Source: G958295935 sp965224235 (GTDB lineage: Bacteria; Chloroflexota; Dehalococcoidia; Lucifugimonadales; Lucifugimonadaceae). From it: DNA of 64,000 nucleotides. Made by a program: the position numbers and the translations under genes. This document shows, piece by piece, positions 15,524 through 24,851 of the stretch (position 1 is its first letter; each line of letters starts with the position of its first letter). The stretch spans positions 682,001 to 746,000 of the forward strand of contig CBDCYP010000001.1 of the NCBI GenBank assembly GCA_965224235.1. Reading direction: 5' to 3'. Below the pieces are notes generated by a model. The model saw nothing but the letters and a program-made list of their open reading frames with translations, made no database searches and had not been told where the DNA came from.

Positions 15524-16785
15524 GCCCGCCGCAGGACGGGGGCGAACGCCATTGCCAAAAGGCTGGTCGCGACGACCACCAAACCTGCGCCCCCGATCGC
15601 CCATCTCACACCCAGGGTTTCCCCAACTACGCCCATCGCCATGTGGCCCAGCCAGCCAAACCCGATTGCAAACACCCACCCTCCGATCACGCGTCCTCGC
15701 ATGTTGTCAGGCACGTTGCCCTGGAGCAGGGTCCACTCCATTGCGTCGAACATGGCCGCCATTGCGCCCACCATCGTCACGAGAATAATGGCAACCGCAA
15801 AGGTGGGACTGATCGAAAGACCGACCAGGCCAAGCCCATATCCCAATGCAATTCCGAGTAACAACGGACCTTTGCGTTTGAATTCGCCGAGCAGGGAGAG
15901 CACGATGGCGCCGCCAACGGCGCCGAGGCCCGTGGCGAATCTCAACGTGCCAAGCCCCGCCTCGGCAACATGCAACTCGTCTCTGGCCATCGCCGGCATG
16001 ACCGCCTCGTAAGCGAATCCGAATATCTCGACGACTACCGCCATCCACAGCAGGGTCGATACCGTCGGCATTCCAACCATTGACCGGATGCCCGTCACGG
16101 CATCGCGAAAGACCCTGGTGACCGGTTCCCGAGCCCGCCCAAGCGCGGGCCGCATGGATGGCACGAAGAGGATCACCGATCCGCCTAGCAGGATCGAAGC
16201 CGTCGCAGCGAACAACGCCGCAGGTACTCCCCACACTTCGGCTATCACGCCAGCGGCAAATGCCCCTCCTGCCCCCACTGCCCGCGTCCCGAGCGAGTTG
16301 ATCGAAATTGCGTTCATACGGGCCCTTCGTGGCACGATGTCGGTGATCAATCCTTGCATTGCCGGCAATTCAAACGAGTTAACCACACCTCCGATCGCCA
16401 CAAGCAAGAAGATGGGCCACGGACTGGAAATCGGGTTGATCGCCACGAAGGCCATTGAGAGGATCGCGGTCGCCCTCATCAACGCCGTGACCTGCAAAAC
16501 CCTGTTCCGCGGAAACCTGTCTGAGACGGCGCCGCCAATCGGAGCGGCGATGAGGCTGGGGGCGCTTCGGATCCCGAAAGTAGCTGCGGACAGGAGGACC
16601 GAGTCGGTTTCAACCAGCACGAGCCAACCGACGGCTATTCGTTCCGCCCACGTGCCGAACGCGATGAGGCTGGCGGCTATCCAAACAGTGCGATAGGCCG
16701 GATTCGATAAGGCGACGAACGGGTTCGAAGCTCTTGCCATAACCCTGCGAATACCCGAAGGCCTTGGCCCGATTCGCTCATTCAT
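15520..16785 (-). CDS. MFS exporter (DHA3/EntS-like)
   Basis: A 421-residue membrane protein with about 12 helices. The first cytoplasmic loop has the MFS pattern G-A-V-S-D-R-F-P-R-N-R, and a second D-x-x-x-x-x-M-R-G-R-V-I-G pattern precedes the last helices; these fit the EntS/MefA-like exporter branch. The substrate is not predictable. I use the ATG at 16785; no strong ribosome site is present, and the ATG at 16740 is an alternative that removes 15 residues. The gene overlaps the convergent galU end by four bases. Confidence 0.8.
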   Translation of the reverse strand: MNERIGPRPSGIRRVMARASNPFVALSNPAYRTVWIAASLIAFGTWAERIAVGWLVLVETDSVLLSAATFGIRSAPSLIAAPIGGAVSDRFPRNRVLQVTALMRATAILSMAFVAINPISSPWPIFLLVAIGGVVNSFELPAMQGLITDIVPRRARMNAISINSLGTRAVGAGGAFAAGVIAEVWGVPAALFAATASILLGGSVILFVPSMRPALGRAREPVTRVFRDAVTGIRSMVGMPTVSTLLWMAVVVEIFGFAYEAVMPAMARDELHVAEAGLGTLRFATGLGAVGGAIVLSLLGEFKRKGPLLLGIALGYGLGLVGLSISPTFAVAIILVTMVGAMAAMFDAMEWTLLQGNVPDNMRGRVIGGWVFAIGFGWLGHMAMGVVGETLGVRWAIGGAGLVVVATSLLAMAFAPVLRRA

Positions 16786-16968
16786 CAGGCAAGGGTAACG
16801 CGTTCCTGATCGCCTGCCCCAAGTGAGTCCACCGCGGTTCTTCCGGCCTGCGATATGGGATTCCGACCGGCGCGACACGGAGGGGAGAGAGCTGCGCGCA
16901 TGGCTGCGGCGGTGAGATTGCGGCCAGCGAGACGCGACGGACAGCCCGTACGCGGTCGGAAAGGCGCC

Positions 16969-18813
16969 CTACTCCTTGTCGAGCTTCAACACGGCCATAA
17001 ATGCTTCCTGCGGCACTTCAACCCGGCCGATCTTCTTTAGGCGTTTTTTTCCCTCGGCCTGTTGTTCCAGCAACTTACGTTTTCGAGTCACGTCGCCGCC
17101 GTAGCACTTGGCGAGAACGTTCTTTCGCAGGGCCTTAACGGTCTCGCGGGCGATTACCCTGTTGCCTATGGCAGCCTGAATGGGCACTTCGAACATCTGT
17201 CGGGGGATCAACTCTTTCAGCTTCCGCGCCAGTTTGCGGCCCTGCGGCAGCGCTTCACCCCTGTGAGTTATGAGCGACAAAGCATCCACCGGCGCCTGAT
17301 TCACCATCACGTCGAGCTTCACGAGCTCGGCTGTGCGATAACCGATCAGCGAGTAATCCATCGACGCGTAGCCCTGTGTCCTGGCCTTCAACTTGTCGTG
17401 AAAGTCCACCAGAATCTCCGAAAGCGGCGCCTCATACTCCAGGTGAACCCTCGCGTCCCGGGCTGGCGCGTCTGTTCCGCCGTGCGATGCGTGCAAGTAC
17501 TCCATAGTCTTGAATGCGCCGCGCTTGCCGGTTACCAATTCCATGATCGGCCCGATGTATCGAGACGGGGCAATTACAGAGATCTCCACCCACGGCTCTT
17601 GAATATCGGAGATGTTCTGGGCGGGTGGCATACGAGACGGGTTGTCCACTTCCAGTTTCGTAAGGCCCGTCAGAGTGACCTGGTATTTCACGCTTGGCGC
17701 CGTGGCGATCAGGTTTTGGCCGTATTCCCGTTCGAGCCGTTCCTGTATTACGTCCATGTGCAAAAGCCCGAGGAAGCCGCACCTGAACCCAAATCCGAGG
17801 GCTGCGGACGACTCGGGTTCGAAGACGAGCGCCGGATCGTTCAGTTGCAACTTCTCCAAAGCATCCCGCAACTCTGGATATGACTCCCCATCGGATGGAT
17901 AAAGTCCTGAGAACACCATCGACTTCAACGGCCGGTATCCAGTCAACGGCGTTGTCGCTGGCCGCAGGCGCGCGGTCAGAGTGTCCCCCACTCGACAGTC
18001 GCGCACGTTTTTCAGGCCGGTGGCCGTGTATCCCACTTGCCCTGTCGAAAGACCCCCTGACTTCTGTGGCGAGGGTGAGAAATACCCCGTTTCGAGCACG
18101 TCCGCGGTAACTCCGGTGCCCATCAACTGCGCGGTTTGGTCCGATTTCAACTCCCCGTCCACCACACGGACGTATGCCACCACGCCCTTGTAGGGGTCGT
18201 AACGGGAATCGAATATCAGAGCGCGGAGTGGGGCTGCCGGCTCGCCGCGCGGCGGTCCGATCTGAGCGACTATGGCCTCCAGTAGGTCCGCAACGCCTTC
18301 GCCCGTCTTGGCCGATACGCGGTAGATTTCACTTCCCTCAAATCCAAACGCCTGCTCAATCTCGGTGGTTACACGTTCAGGCTCGGCGGCGGGAAGGTCG
18401 AGCTTGTTTATCACAGGGATGATCACTAGATCGTGTTCCATGGCCAAGTAGACGTTGGCCATCGTCTGGGCCTGAATCCCCTGCGAGGCGTCAACCAGCA
18501 ACAGCGCTCCCTCGCACGCGGCTAGAGATCGAGAGACCTCGTAAGTGAAGTCCACGTGCCCCGGCGTATCGATCAGGTTCAGTTCGTATTGATTACCGTC
18601 GTTGGCTTTGTAGGAGAGCCTGACCGCCTGTGCCTTTATCGTGATCCCTCGCTCGCGCTCAAGATCCATGGTGTCGAGGTGCTGCTCGGTCAGATCGCGC
18701 GCATGGACCGCGCCGGTGACCTGCATCAGCCTGTCGGCCAGGGTCGATTTGCCATGATCGATGTGGGCGATGATGCAGAAATTGCGTATGAAGGACTTAT
18801 CCATATAGACCAT
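16969..18813 (-). CDS. lepA: Elongation factor 4 (back-translocating GTPase)
   Basis: A 614-residue translational GTPase. G1 is A-H-I-D-H-G-K-S-T, switch II D-T-P-G-H-V-D, G4 N-K-L-D, and the C-terminal domain ends with the LepA-specific K-R-K-L-L-E-Q-Q-x-E-G-K-K-R-L-K region, which binds the tRNA/ribosome. EF4 acts on stalled or misassembled ribosomes. The size is close to the usual ~600 residues. The start may be the ATG at 18813 or the one at 18804 (MDKSFIRN), which matches homologues better. It is divergent from the CocE gene, so the 200-base interval between them should hold both promoters. Confidence 0.93.
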   Translation of the reverse strand: MVYMDKSFIRNFCIIAHIDHGKSTLADRLMQVTGAVHARDLTEQHLDTMDLERERGITIKAQAVRLSYKANDGNQYELNLIDTPGHVDFTYEVSRSLAACEGALLLVDASQGIQAQTMANVYLAMEHDLVIIPVINKLDLPAAEPERVTTEIEQAFGFEGSEIYRVSAKTGEGVADLLEAIVAQIGPPRGEPAAPLRALIFDSRYDPYKGVVAYVRVVDGELKSDQTAQLMGTGVTADVLETGYFSPSPQKSGGLSTGQVGYTATGLKNVRDCRVGDTLTARLRPATTPLTGYRPLKSMVFSGLYPSDGESYPELRDALEKLQLNDPALVFEPESSAALGFGFRCGFLGLLHMDVIQERLEREYGQNLIATAPSVKYQVTLTGLTKLEVDNPSRMPPAQNISDIQEPWVEISVIAPSRYIGPIMELVTGKRGAFKTMEYLHASHGGTDAPARDARVHLEYEAPLSEILVDFHDKLKARTQGYASMDYSLIGYRTAELVKLDVMVNQAPVDALSLITHRGEALPQGRKLARKLKELIPRQMFEVPIQAAIGNRVIARETVKALRKNVLAKCYGGDVTRKRKLLEQQAEGKKRLKKIGRVEVPQEAFMAVLKLDKE

Positions 18814-19015
18814 TCTAGAAGTGTGGCGGAAGGAATTACGGTCGATGGGCTACCCGATTCCCACAATGCCAGCACGAGTTACAGCGACGCGGGTACAGCC
18901 TCGTTCGGTTTACGGCCACTTGCGTCAAGCCTCTGCCCGTCGGCCACTGGTTTCTTACCGTGACCATTACAATTCACACCACACCGATTCGATGTCACCC
19001 AGGAGGACCCGCACG

Positions 19016-20710
19016 ATGACGACAGGCATAAAGACGGAAATAAACGTCGACTCCGTGATGCGGGACGGGACGGCGCTTCGCGCTGACGTGTATCGGCCTG
19101 ACAGAACAGGTCCTCATCCGACGATTCTGGTCAGGACACCCTACAACAAGGATCGGGATATTCTGATCGAGGAGGCCGAAATCCTGGCGCGCAACGGTTA
19201 CGCCGTGATGCTTCAGGACATCAGGGGCAGGTTCGAATCCGATGGTGAATTTATACCGCAGTTCATGCCGGGCGGTTATGAAGGCCCGGACGGGTATGAC
19301 AGCGTCGAATGGGCCGCGGCTCAGCCATGGTCTAACGGCAAAGTAGGCACGCTCGGCAACTCCTACAACGCCTGGACGCAGTGGAGGTTGGCGCCTACCC
19401 GACCGCCTCATCTAGTGGCGATGTGGGCGTCGGGCATGGGTCCGACACACCACGATTGGGAGGTTGGCGGTGTGTTCCGGCCGGGCCGCGCCCTGCAGTG
19501 GCTAACCGGTACGATCGGGCCCGATACGCAACGCCGTCTGCCCGCGCCAGCCGGGCCTGAAACTGTCCAGGAATGGGAACGGCACCATGTGGAGAATCGA
19601 GAGAAGTGGCTCTGGTTTTTACCATTCGAAGACTTGCCAGAAGAGGCGGTCGGCGCCCTCGGCCCGCAGTTTCATTACTGGCTGGCGAACCACCACAAAC
19701 GCATCTTCGACTTTTCTTCTGATTTCAGCGAAATCGACGTGCCGGTCTTTCACCGAACAGGATGGTATGACCGGTTGGTCGGTACCGTAGGGATGTTCTC
19801 TGGACTGAGATCGTCCGCCCGCTCCGAAAAGTCCCGCTCAGCGCAGCGACTGATCGTGGGACCCTGGGGTCATCAGACTGAAAATGACCGGATACTTGGC
19901 GACATCGACTTTGGCCCGAATGCCGTGGTACCCCACATGGACCTGGTCCTCGAATGGTTCGACCACTGGTTGAAGGGCGCTCAAAATGGCGCGATGGACC
20001 GGCCCCCCGCCAGGCTCTACGTGATCGGCGCCGACAGGTGGCGAACGGCGGATGAATGGCCGCCGCCCAACACATTCGACATGGAGCTGTTCCTCCACAG
20101 CGGGGGCTCGGCAAACGCCCCGGCCGGCGATGGCTCGCTTTCTCCCATCGGTCCCGAGGCAGAGCCAAGCGATGTATTCACCTACGACCCGCGGGATCCG
20201 GTGATGACCTTGTATGACGCAAAAGGGCACGACGCTCCAAGAGACCACCGGCTTTTGAACCATCGCCGGGACGTGCTCGTTTATCAGACCGAGGCGCTGG
20301 AGCACGGGATAGAAATTTGCGGCTACCCGAAAGTCTCGCTGTGGGCGACTTCGTCGGCAATCGACACGGACTTCATCGTCAGGCTCATCGACGTACATCC
20401 GGACGGATTCGCACAGAACATCTCATACGGGATAGTCCGGGCGCGGTGGCGTAACGGCTTCGAACGCCCTGAATCCCTATCACCCGGCGTCCCGACCGAA
20501 TTCGAAATAGCCATGCTGCCGACCAGCGCGTTGTTCAAACCGGGCCACCGGATTCGCCTCGACGTAACGAGCAGCGACTTCCCGAACTTTGACCGCAACC
20601 ACAACACCGGCGACGATGACTGGCGGGAGTCGATTCTACACATAGCCCACCAAACGGTCCTGCATAGCTCAGCCCACGCGTCCCGTTTGGTCCTTCCGGT
20701 CGTTGACTAG
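19016..20710 (+). CDS. CocE/NonD-family alpha/beta hydrolase
   Basis: A 564-residue peptidase-S15/CocE-type hydrolase. The N-terminal half is an alpha/beta hydrolase with the nucleophile in G-N-S116-Y-N-A (family GxSYxG), preceded by the RTPYNKD and DIRGRFES strands typical of CocE. The C-terminal half, from about residue 350, is the jelly-roll X-Pro dipeptidyl-peptidase C domain (SLWATSSAIDTDF...RLDVTSSDFPNFDRN). Members cleave acyl esters, glutaryl-acylase substrates or X-Pro peptides. An AGGAGG site ten bases before the ATG fixes the start; the longer upstream frame is not real. No signal peptide is seen. Confidence 0.88.
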   Translation: MTTGIKTEINVDSVMRDGTALRADVYRPDRTGPHPTILVRTPYNKDRDILIEEAEILARNGYAVMLQDIRGRFESDGEFIPQFMPGGYEGPDGYDSVEWAAAQPWSNGKVGTLGNSYNAWTQWRLAPTRPPHLVAMWASGMGPTHHDWEVGGVFRPGRALQWLTGTIGPDTQRRLPAPAGPETVQEWERHHVENREKWLWFLPFEDLPEEAVGALGPQFHYWLANHHKRIFDFSSDFSEIDVPVFHRTGWYDRLVGTVGMFSGLRSSARSEKSRSAQRLIVGPWGHQTENDRILGDIDFGPNAVVPHMDLVLEWFDHWLKGAQNGAMDRPPARLYVIGADRWRTADEWPPPNTFDMELFLHSGGSANAPAGDGSLSPIGPEAEPSDVFTYDPRDPVMTLYDAKGHDAPRDHRLLNHRRDVLVYQTEALEHGIEICGYPKVSLWATSSAIDTDFIVRLIDVHPDGFAQNISYGIVRARWRNGFERPESLSPGVPTEFEIAMLPTSALFKPGHRIRLDVTSSDFPNFDRNHNTGDDDWRESILHIAHQTVLHSSAHASRLVLPVVD

Positions 20711-21651
20711 CGATGGGTTGTTGCCGACACACGCCAAGTTGACTGGTCGATTTCATTCGTCCGCGGGTCGAATTACCTTGCCTTAGCGGCGGGTTTCAAC
20801 GGGGTGTTTCACAAGCCCCTTCTCTGTCTTTCCAGCGCATTCGACTGGCGCCGATGTGCTTGGCCTTAAGCCCCGACCGCTTCCGAGACAAGCTCCTTGT
20901 GGGCGCCCGTTGGGGCGGGGCTCGGGGAATGCCGCCAGCCGTGTGCAGGCGTTGTCCAACTTCGCCTGTCGGCGCCCGTCAAGTCACCGATCCAGTTCAT
21001 TTGGTCAATTCAGGCCGTATCGGCATCAAAGCAGCGTGGGATCGACCGCGAATGGTCATGACAACCCACGTTCTCAACAAACAGAACCCCGTTTTGAGTA
21101 ATTGGTTGGAACAGATGCTCTTGTGGGCGCCGCCGGGGGTGGGGCACCGGACTAGAACCACCTGCCCCCCTTGCCAAGGGACGAAGCCGCCATTTTCATC
21201 CCATCGTGTGGCCTTCGCGTGGCCATGCGATTCCCGGCGCCTTTCGCACGTTGAGGCGGGCTCACAGAGCCTGTTTCATGGCGTCGAGACCACCTGACCA
21301 CGATCCATTGGATTACGGTGTTCGCCGGAATTATAAAGTAGGGCGCCGAATTCCGATTTCATCATTCCCGCACACCCTCCGTCATTCCCTGAAAAGGGGA
21401 CTCTCGTCGCATGGCGGTCGACACGAAGGTACGCAAAGGACCTTTGAAACAGGCTCTCACAGCACTCCACAAACGGGTGGAACATGTGCCGATCTGGTTG
21501 CCATACCGCCCCGTTTACGGGCGGATTCTGGGCAGTGGGGCCGGTATCCACCACCCACGTCCTCGGGCGCCCTGCGACGCGCGCCGTTTTCGCGCGCGGA
21601 TAATGCTGTATTCTCCCGTGACACCACAGCCCGACAGAGGACCAACAGCAC
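20711..21651. other. Large intergenic region, no recognisable gene
   Basis: About 940 bases between the CocE gene and the hotdog-fold genes. All frames lack a ribosome site or a recognisable motif. A short near-repeat, CTTGTGGGCGCC, occurs twice (near 20896 and 21120). It may be eroded gene sequence, but nothing can be named. Confidence 0.5.
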
Positions 21652-22215
21652 ATGCCAAATCCTGATGAACCGACCCTGTTGACGGCCGAGGTCAAGGCCC
21701 TGATAGGGGAGGAGACCGACCTTGAGGAGATGTACGGCGTCGTAGATACCGAGACCGTCCGCCGCTACATAATCGGCATCCCGGATCAGGACCCCCGCCA
21801 TTGGGACGACGAGTTGGCGTCGCCGAGATTCGGCGGGACGACGACTCCGCCCATGATGGTCCACTACATCTCCACCAGAAAGCCGCCATGGGAAGAGGAC
21901 ATGATGCCCGAGATCATGGCGAACGACCCTTTCAGCGACGGCGGAGGGGGTATGGGAAGACGGGAAAGTACGTTAACCCCCATTCGAGACGTCGCTCCTA
22001 CCCGCAGCCATCTGCACGCCGGCGATGAGGTTGAGCTACTTCAGTACCCCAAGATAGGAGACCGCGTCTTCTACAAGTCCCGCTGGGTCGATTTCCAGGA
22101 AAAACGCGGCAGGGATGGCAAGCCGTTCCTCCTGACCGTGCGGGAGACGAGTTACTGGAATCAGGACAACGCGCTGCTTCTCAAGGTGCGCGGGATAGGC
22201 ATCGAACGCCCATAA
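21652..22215 (+). CDS. MaoC-like (FAS1-type) dehydratase domain protein
   Basis: A 187-residue single-hotdog protein. The N-terminal half has the FAS1-like dehydratase pattern: an acidic start, Y-I-I-G-I-P-D-Q-D-P-R-H-W, and P-P-M-M-V-H (where TPP-MM is common). It ends with T-V-R-E-T-S-Y-W-N-Q. Such proteins pair with a second hotdog protein to hydrate 2-enoyl-CoA thioesters. The following gene is just that, 36 bases downstream on the same strand, so the two probably form a heteromer. Substrate unknown. Confidence 0.75.
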   Translation: MPNPDEPTLLTAEVKALIGEETDLEEMYGVVDTETVRRYIIGIPDQDPRHWDDELASPRFGGTTTPPMMVHYISTRKPPWEEDMMPEIMANDPFSDGGGGMGRRESTLTPIRDVAPTRSHLHAGDEVELLQYPKIGDRVFYKSRWVDFQEKRGRDGKPFLLTVRETSYWNQDNALLLKVRGIGIERP

Positions 22216-22251
22216 AGGGACACTCCGCTTATAACCCATTTGGGGGAACAG

Positions 22252-22812
22252 ATGGCAATACCGCTCGAAAAACTGCTGGAACTCGGACCGGACGGCATGC
22301 TCGGCCACGACGAGGAGCCGGGCATCGACGACCTGTACAACGCAAGTCAGACCTACTTTGAGGACGTTAACGTTGGCGACGACCTGCCGCGCTACGTGCA
22401 TCGCCACAGCGCGCCGGAACTGGCGCGGTGGTGTATCACGATGGAGAACACGCATCGGCTGCACTACGACATCGCCCACGCACACAATCACGACAACCTG
22501 CCTGGCACGTTGTTTCACGGAACGTGGCGCATGAGTATCGTCTCAAAGTGGCTCAAGAACTGGTCGCTTCCGAACGGGTGGTTTTGGAAGGCGAGTTGGC
22601 AGGTTCGGGAGATGGTCACAGCCGGCGAGACCACTGCCCTGTGGGGCAAGGTGATCGAAAAGCAAGAATTCGATGACTACGGCCTGGTCCACGTCGAGTT
22701 CGGCATCGTCAATGAAGAGGGGTGGGAAGGCGCGCCGGGAACCGCCGTAGTCGCCCTGCCCTTCCGCGACGGAGAGCCGGTCCCATATCCGTTCGTGCCC
22801 CCGCAGACGTGA
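22252..22812 (+). CDS. Hotdog-fold MaoC-like dehydratase partner
   Basis: A 186-residue protein with a hotdog core: YFEDVNVGDDLPRYVHRHS, then the helix-proximal H-Y-D-x-x-H-A-H-x-H region (active-site-like D and H) and L-P-G-T-L-F-H-G. It is expected to form the catalytic half of an enoyl-CoA hydratase with the preceding gene product. The ATG at 22252 has GGGGGAA upstream; an in-frame TTG four codons earlier is less likely. The small gene at 22867 follows within 55 bases, so all three may be one operon. Confidence 0.72.
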   Translation: MAIPLEKLLELGPDGMLGHDEEPGIDDLYNASQTYFEDVNVGDDLPRYVHRHSAPELARWCITMENTHRLHYDIAHAHNHDNLPGTLFHGTWRMSIVSKWLKNWSLPNGWFWKASWQVREMVTAGETTALWGKVIEKQEFDDYGLVHVEFGIVNEEGWEGAPGTAVVALPFRDGEPVPYPFVPPQT

Positions 22813-22866
22813 TCCGACCCCTGCCTGCTGTACCAGACCCGGCATGAAACCTGACGGAGACTGAAT

Positions 22867-23142
22867 ATGACGAGATTCCTTGCGATTGCCGACGAGCCGG
22901 GGCTCACGAACGAGAAGTTCAGTGACGCCCTCGACCGGATAGGCAAGTGGCGGTTTGCGCGGCGCGCATGGATAGTCAAGGCCTACTGCGTACTCGATCC
23001 CGGAAGGGTGATCATCGAGTGCGAGGCCCCGGATCAGGCGGCCTTCAGTGAGTGGCTGGAACGTAACGGTTGGGCGGCAGCCGACGTCCACCGGGTTGAC
23101 CTTGTTCAGGAAGCGGGTGAAATATGGCCCATGCGTTCCTGA
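22867..23142 (+). CDS. Small alpha/beta protein, function unknown
   Basis: A 91-residue soluble protein with a strand-helix-strand-strand-helix-strand pattern and the segment RVIIECEAPDQAAFSEWLER, reminiscent of ferredoxin-like small dimeric proteins (muconolactone isomerase or DUF4242-type). No catalytic residues can be assigned. GGAG precedes the ATG. Its close spacing behind two hotdog dehydratase genes and ahead of a sulfatase suggests an accessory role in the same catabolic cluster, but this is inference. Confidence 0.5.
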   Translation: MTRFLAIADEPGLTNEKFSDALDRIGKWRFARRAWIVKAYCVLDPGRVIIECEAPDQAAFSEWLERNGWAAADVHRVDLVQEAGEIWPMRS

Positions 23143-23277
23143 AGGCCCACGGGCCGATCATGGCTGCGTCCGGAAGTGGCCAGCCCGGTATACGCCGATT
23201 TGAAATGCCTCTGACTTTCGCCCGCGGCTGTCATACCGCGGCGCGCGGGTGTCGATATTCTTAACCCCGGACTGCCC

Positions 23278-24729
23278 ATGCAAGCCCCAAACGTTCTCTT
23301 TATTCTCACTGACCAACAGCGCAGAGACACGATGCGTTGCTACCGCAATGAGTGGATCGAGACGCCTAATCTCGACCGACTGGCCGATTCCAGCTTTGTA
23401 TTCGAAAACGCCTATGTGACCCAGCCGGTCTGCACGCCGGCGCGCGGCTCGATCATGACCGGCCTGTACCCACAGACGACAGGACTGATCAAGAACGGCA
23501 TTCCATTGAGCCCGGACGTTCCGACGTTGGCCGAACTTGTTCCGGACGAATACTTTTGCGCCCACTACGGCAAGTGGCATCTTGGCGACGATGCGTTTCC
23601 CCAACACGGTTTCGAGGACTGGATCAGCATCGAAGACCACCATCGTGAGCGCTATTACCGCAGAGACCAGCGCAACCGCGAGGCCGACTACAACATCTGG
23701 CTCCGGGAGCAGGGAATCAAGGATCCGCCCGTCTCGCCGATCTCATACGAACGATGGCTGCCGGGCGCGGATCTTCCCGAGGAACTGACGCAGGCCTCCT
23801 ACCTGGGCAACGAAGCCTCCCGTTTCCTGACAGAGCATGACGGCCAGCCATTTGTTCTCTGGGTGAGCTTCTCCGAGCCGCACCCACCGTACACCGGGCC
23901 ATTGGACGGCCTATACGATCCGGATTCGCTGCCGGTTGGCCCCGGATTCCTGAAACGGCCCGACGGCGGCTCACTCGTCAACCGGGCGCGGGCAGACTAC
24001 TACATGAGCGGCAACCTGAACCCGCTCGGCGCGGAAGGCGGCGACGTACACGACCTGACCTCCGAGGCCGGATGGCGCCGCCTGCGGGCGCAGTACTTCG
24101 CCAACGTGACCCTGGTAGACCGCAACGTGGGGCGAATACTCGACTCGCTCGAAAGCGGTGGATACGCAGACAACACTATAGTCGTGATGTCGAGCGAACA
24201 CGGCGAGATGGGCGGCGACCACGGCATGCTCGAGAAGAGATCGCTATACGAGGAAGCCTCACGGGTACCGCTGCTGATAAACGTGCCGTGGCTAAGCTCG
24301 GGGCAGACCAGGATAGGCGGCAGCGTGAGCCAGATCGACCTGGTCCCTACCCTGCTCGAACTGCTGGATCAGCCAGTCCCTGACCATCTCCAGGGCGCAA
24401 GCCGGGCGCCGGTCCTGAAAGGCAAGGCGTTGCTGGACGACAACGACGTCTTCTTGCAATGGAATGGGATGGGCGACCGCAACCTCGGCTCGCCGCTGAT
24501 CAACCGCATGGTTTCGCTACCCTGGAGGTCAGTGATAACCGCAGACCGTTGGAAACTCAATCTGTGCGCCGGCGATCAATGCGAGTTGTACGACCTCACC
24601 AACGATCCTTTCGAAATGACAAACCTGTTCGACGAACCTGCTCAGCGGGATCGAGTACGGGAAATGGCCGCACGAATACGCATCAGGCAGTACGAGACCG
24701 GTGACACCGCGCCCATTCCGGCAGTGTAA
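23278..24729 (+). CDS. Type I sulfatase
   Basis: A 483-residue alkaline-phosphatase-superfamily sulfatase. The N-terminus has the metal ligand motif L-T-D12-Q-Q, the formylglycine signature is C52-T-P-A-R56 followed by G-S-I-M-T-G, and the second metal-site region is S-S-E-H-G-E-M-G-G-D-H. Cys52 would be converted to formylglycine by a sulfatase-modifying enzyme that is not in this window. No signal peptide is visible, so a cytoplasmic site is likely. The closest style is choline sulfatase or a phosphonate-monoester hydrolase; the substrate is not certain. It precedes a sarcosine-oxidase-like gene, which suggests use of sulfated N-methyl amines, an inference only. Confidence 0.88.
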   Translation: MQAPNVLFILTDQQRRDTMRCYRNEWIETPNLDRLADSSFVFENAYVTQPVCTPARGSIMTGLYPQTTGLIKNGIPLSPDVPTLAELVPDEYFCAHYGKWHLGDDAFPQHGFEDWISIEDHHRERYYRRDQRNREADYNIWLREQGIKDPPVSPISYERWLPGADLPEELTQASYLGNEASRFLTEHDGQPFVLWVSFSEPHPPYTGPLDGLYDPDSLPVGPGFLKRPDGGSLVNRARADYYMSGNLNPLGAEGGDVHDLTSEAGWRRLRAQYFANVTLVDRNVGRILDSLESGGYADNTIVVMSSEHGEMGGDHGMLEKRSLYEEASRVPLLINVPWLSSGQTRIGGSVSQIDLVPTLLELLDQPVPDHLQGASRAPVLKGKALLDDNDVFLQWNGMGDRNLGSPLINRMVSLPWRSVITADRWKLNLCAGDQCELYDLTNDPFEMTNLFDEPAQRDRVREMAARIRIRQYETGDTAPIPAV

Positions 24730-24851
24730 CCGGCCGCACGGCAGGGTCATTGCACACGTAACATCGACCGGTTCGGTGTGAAACGCAGTTAATACAGTTC
24801 GAATCAATCCGCGTAGCGGCACAAGTTCGCTCGCGCGGCTTAAGGAAAGAA

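Noticed and set aside
18821..19015. N-terminal extension of the CocE-like hydrolase
   Set aside because: AGGAGG directly before 19016 and the homologous start set the N-terminus; the extension has no conserved sequence.
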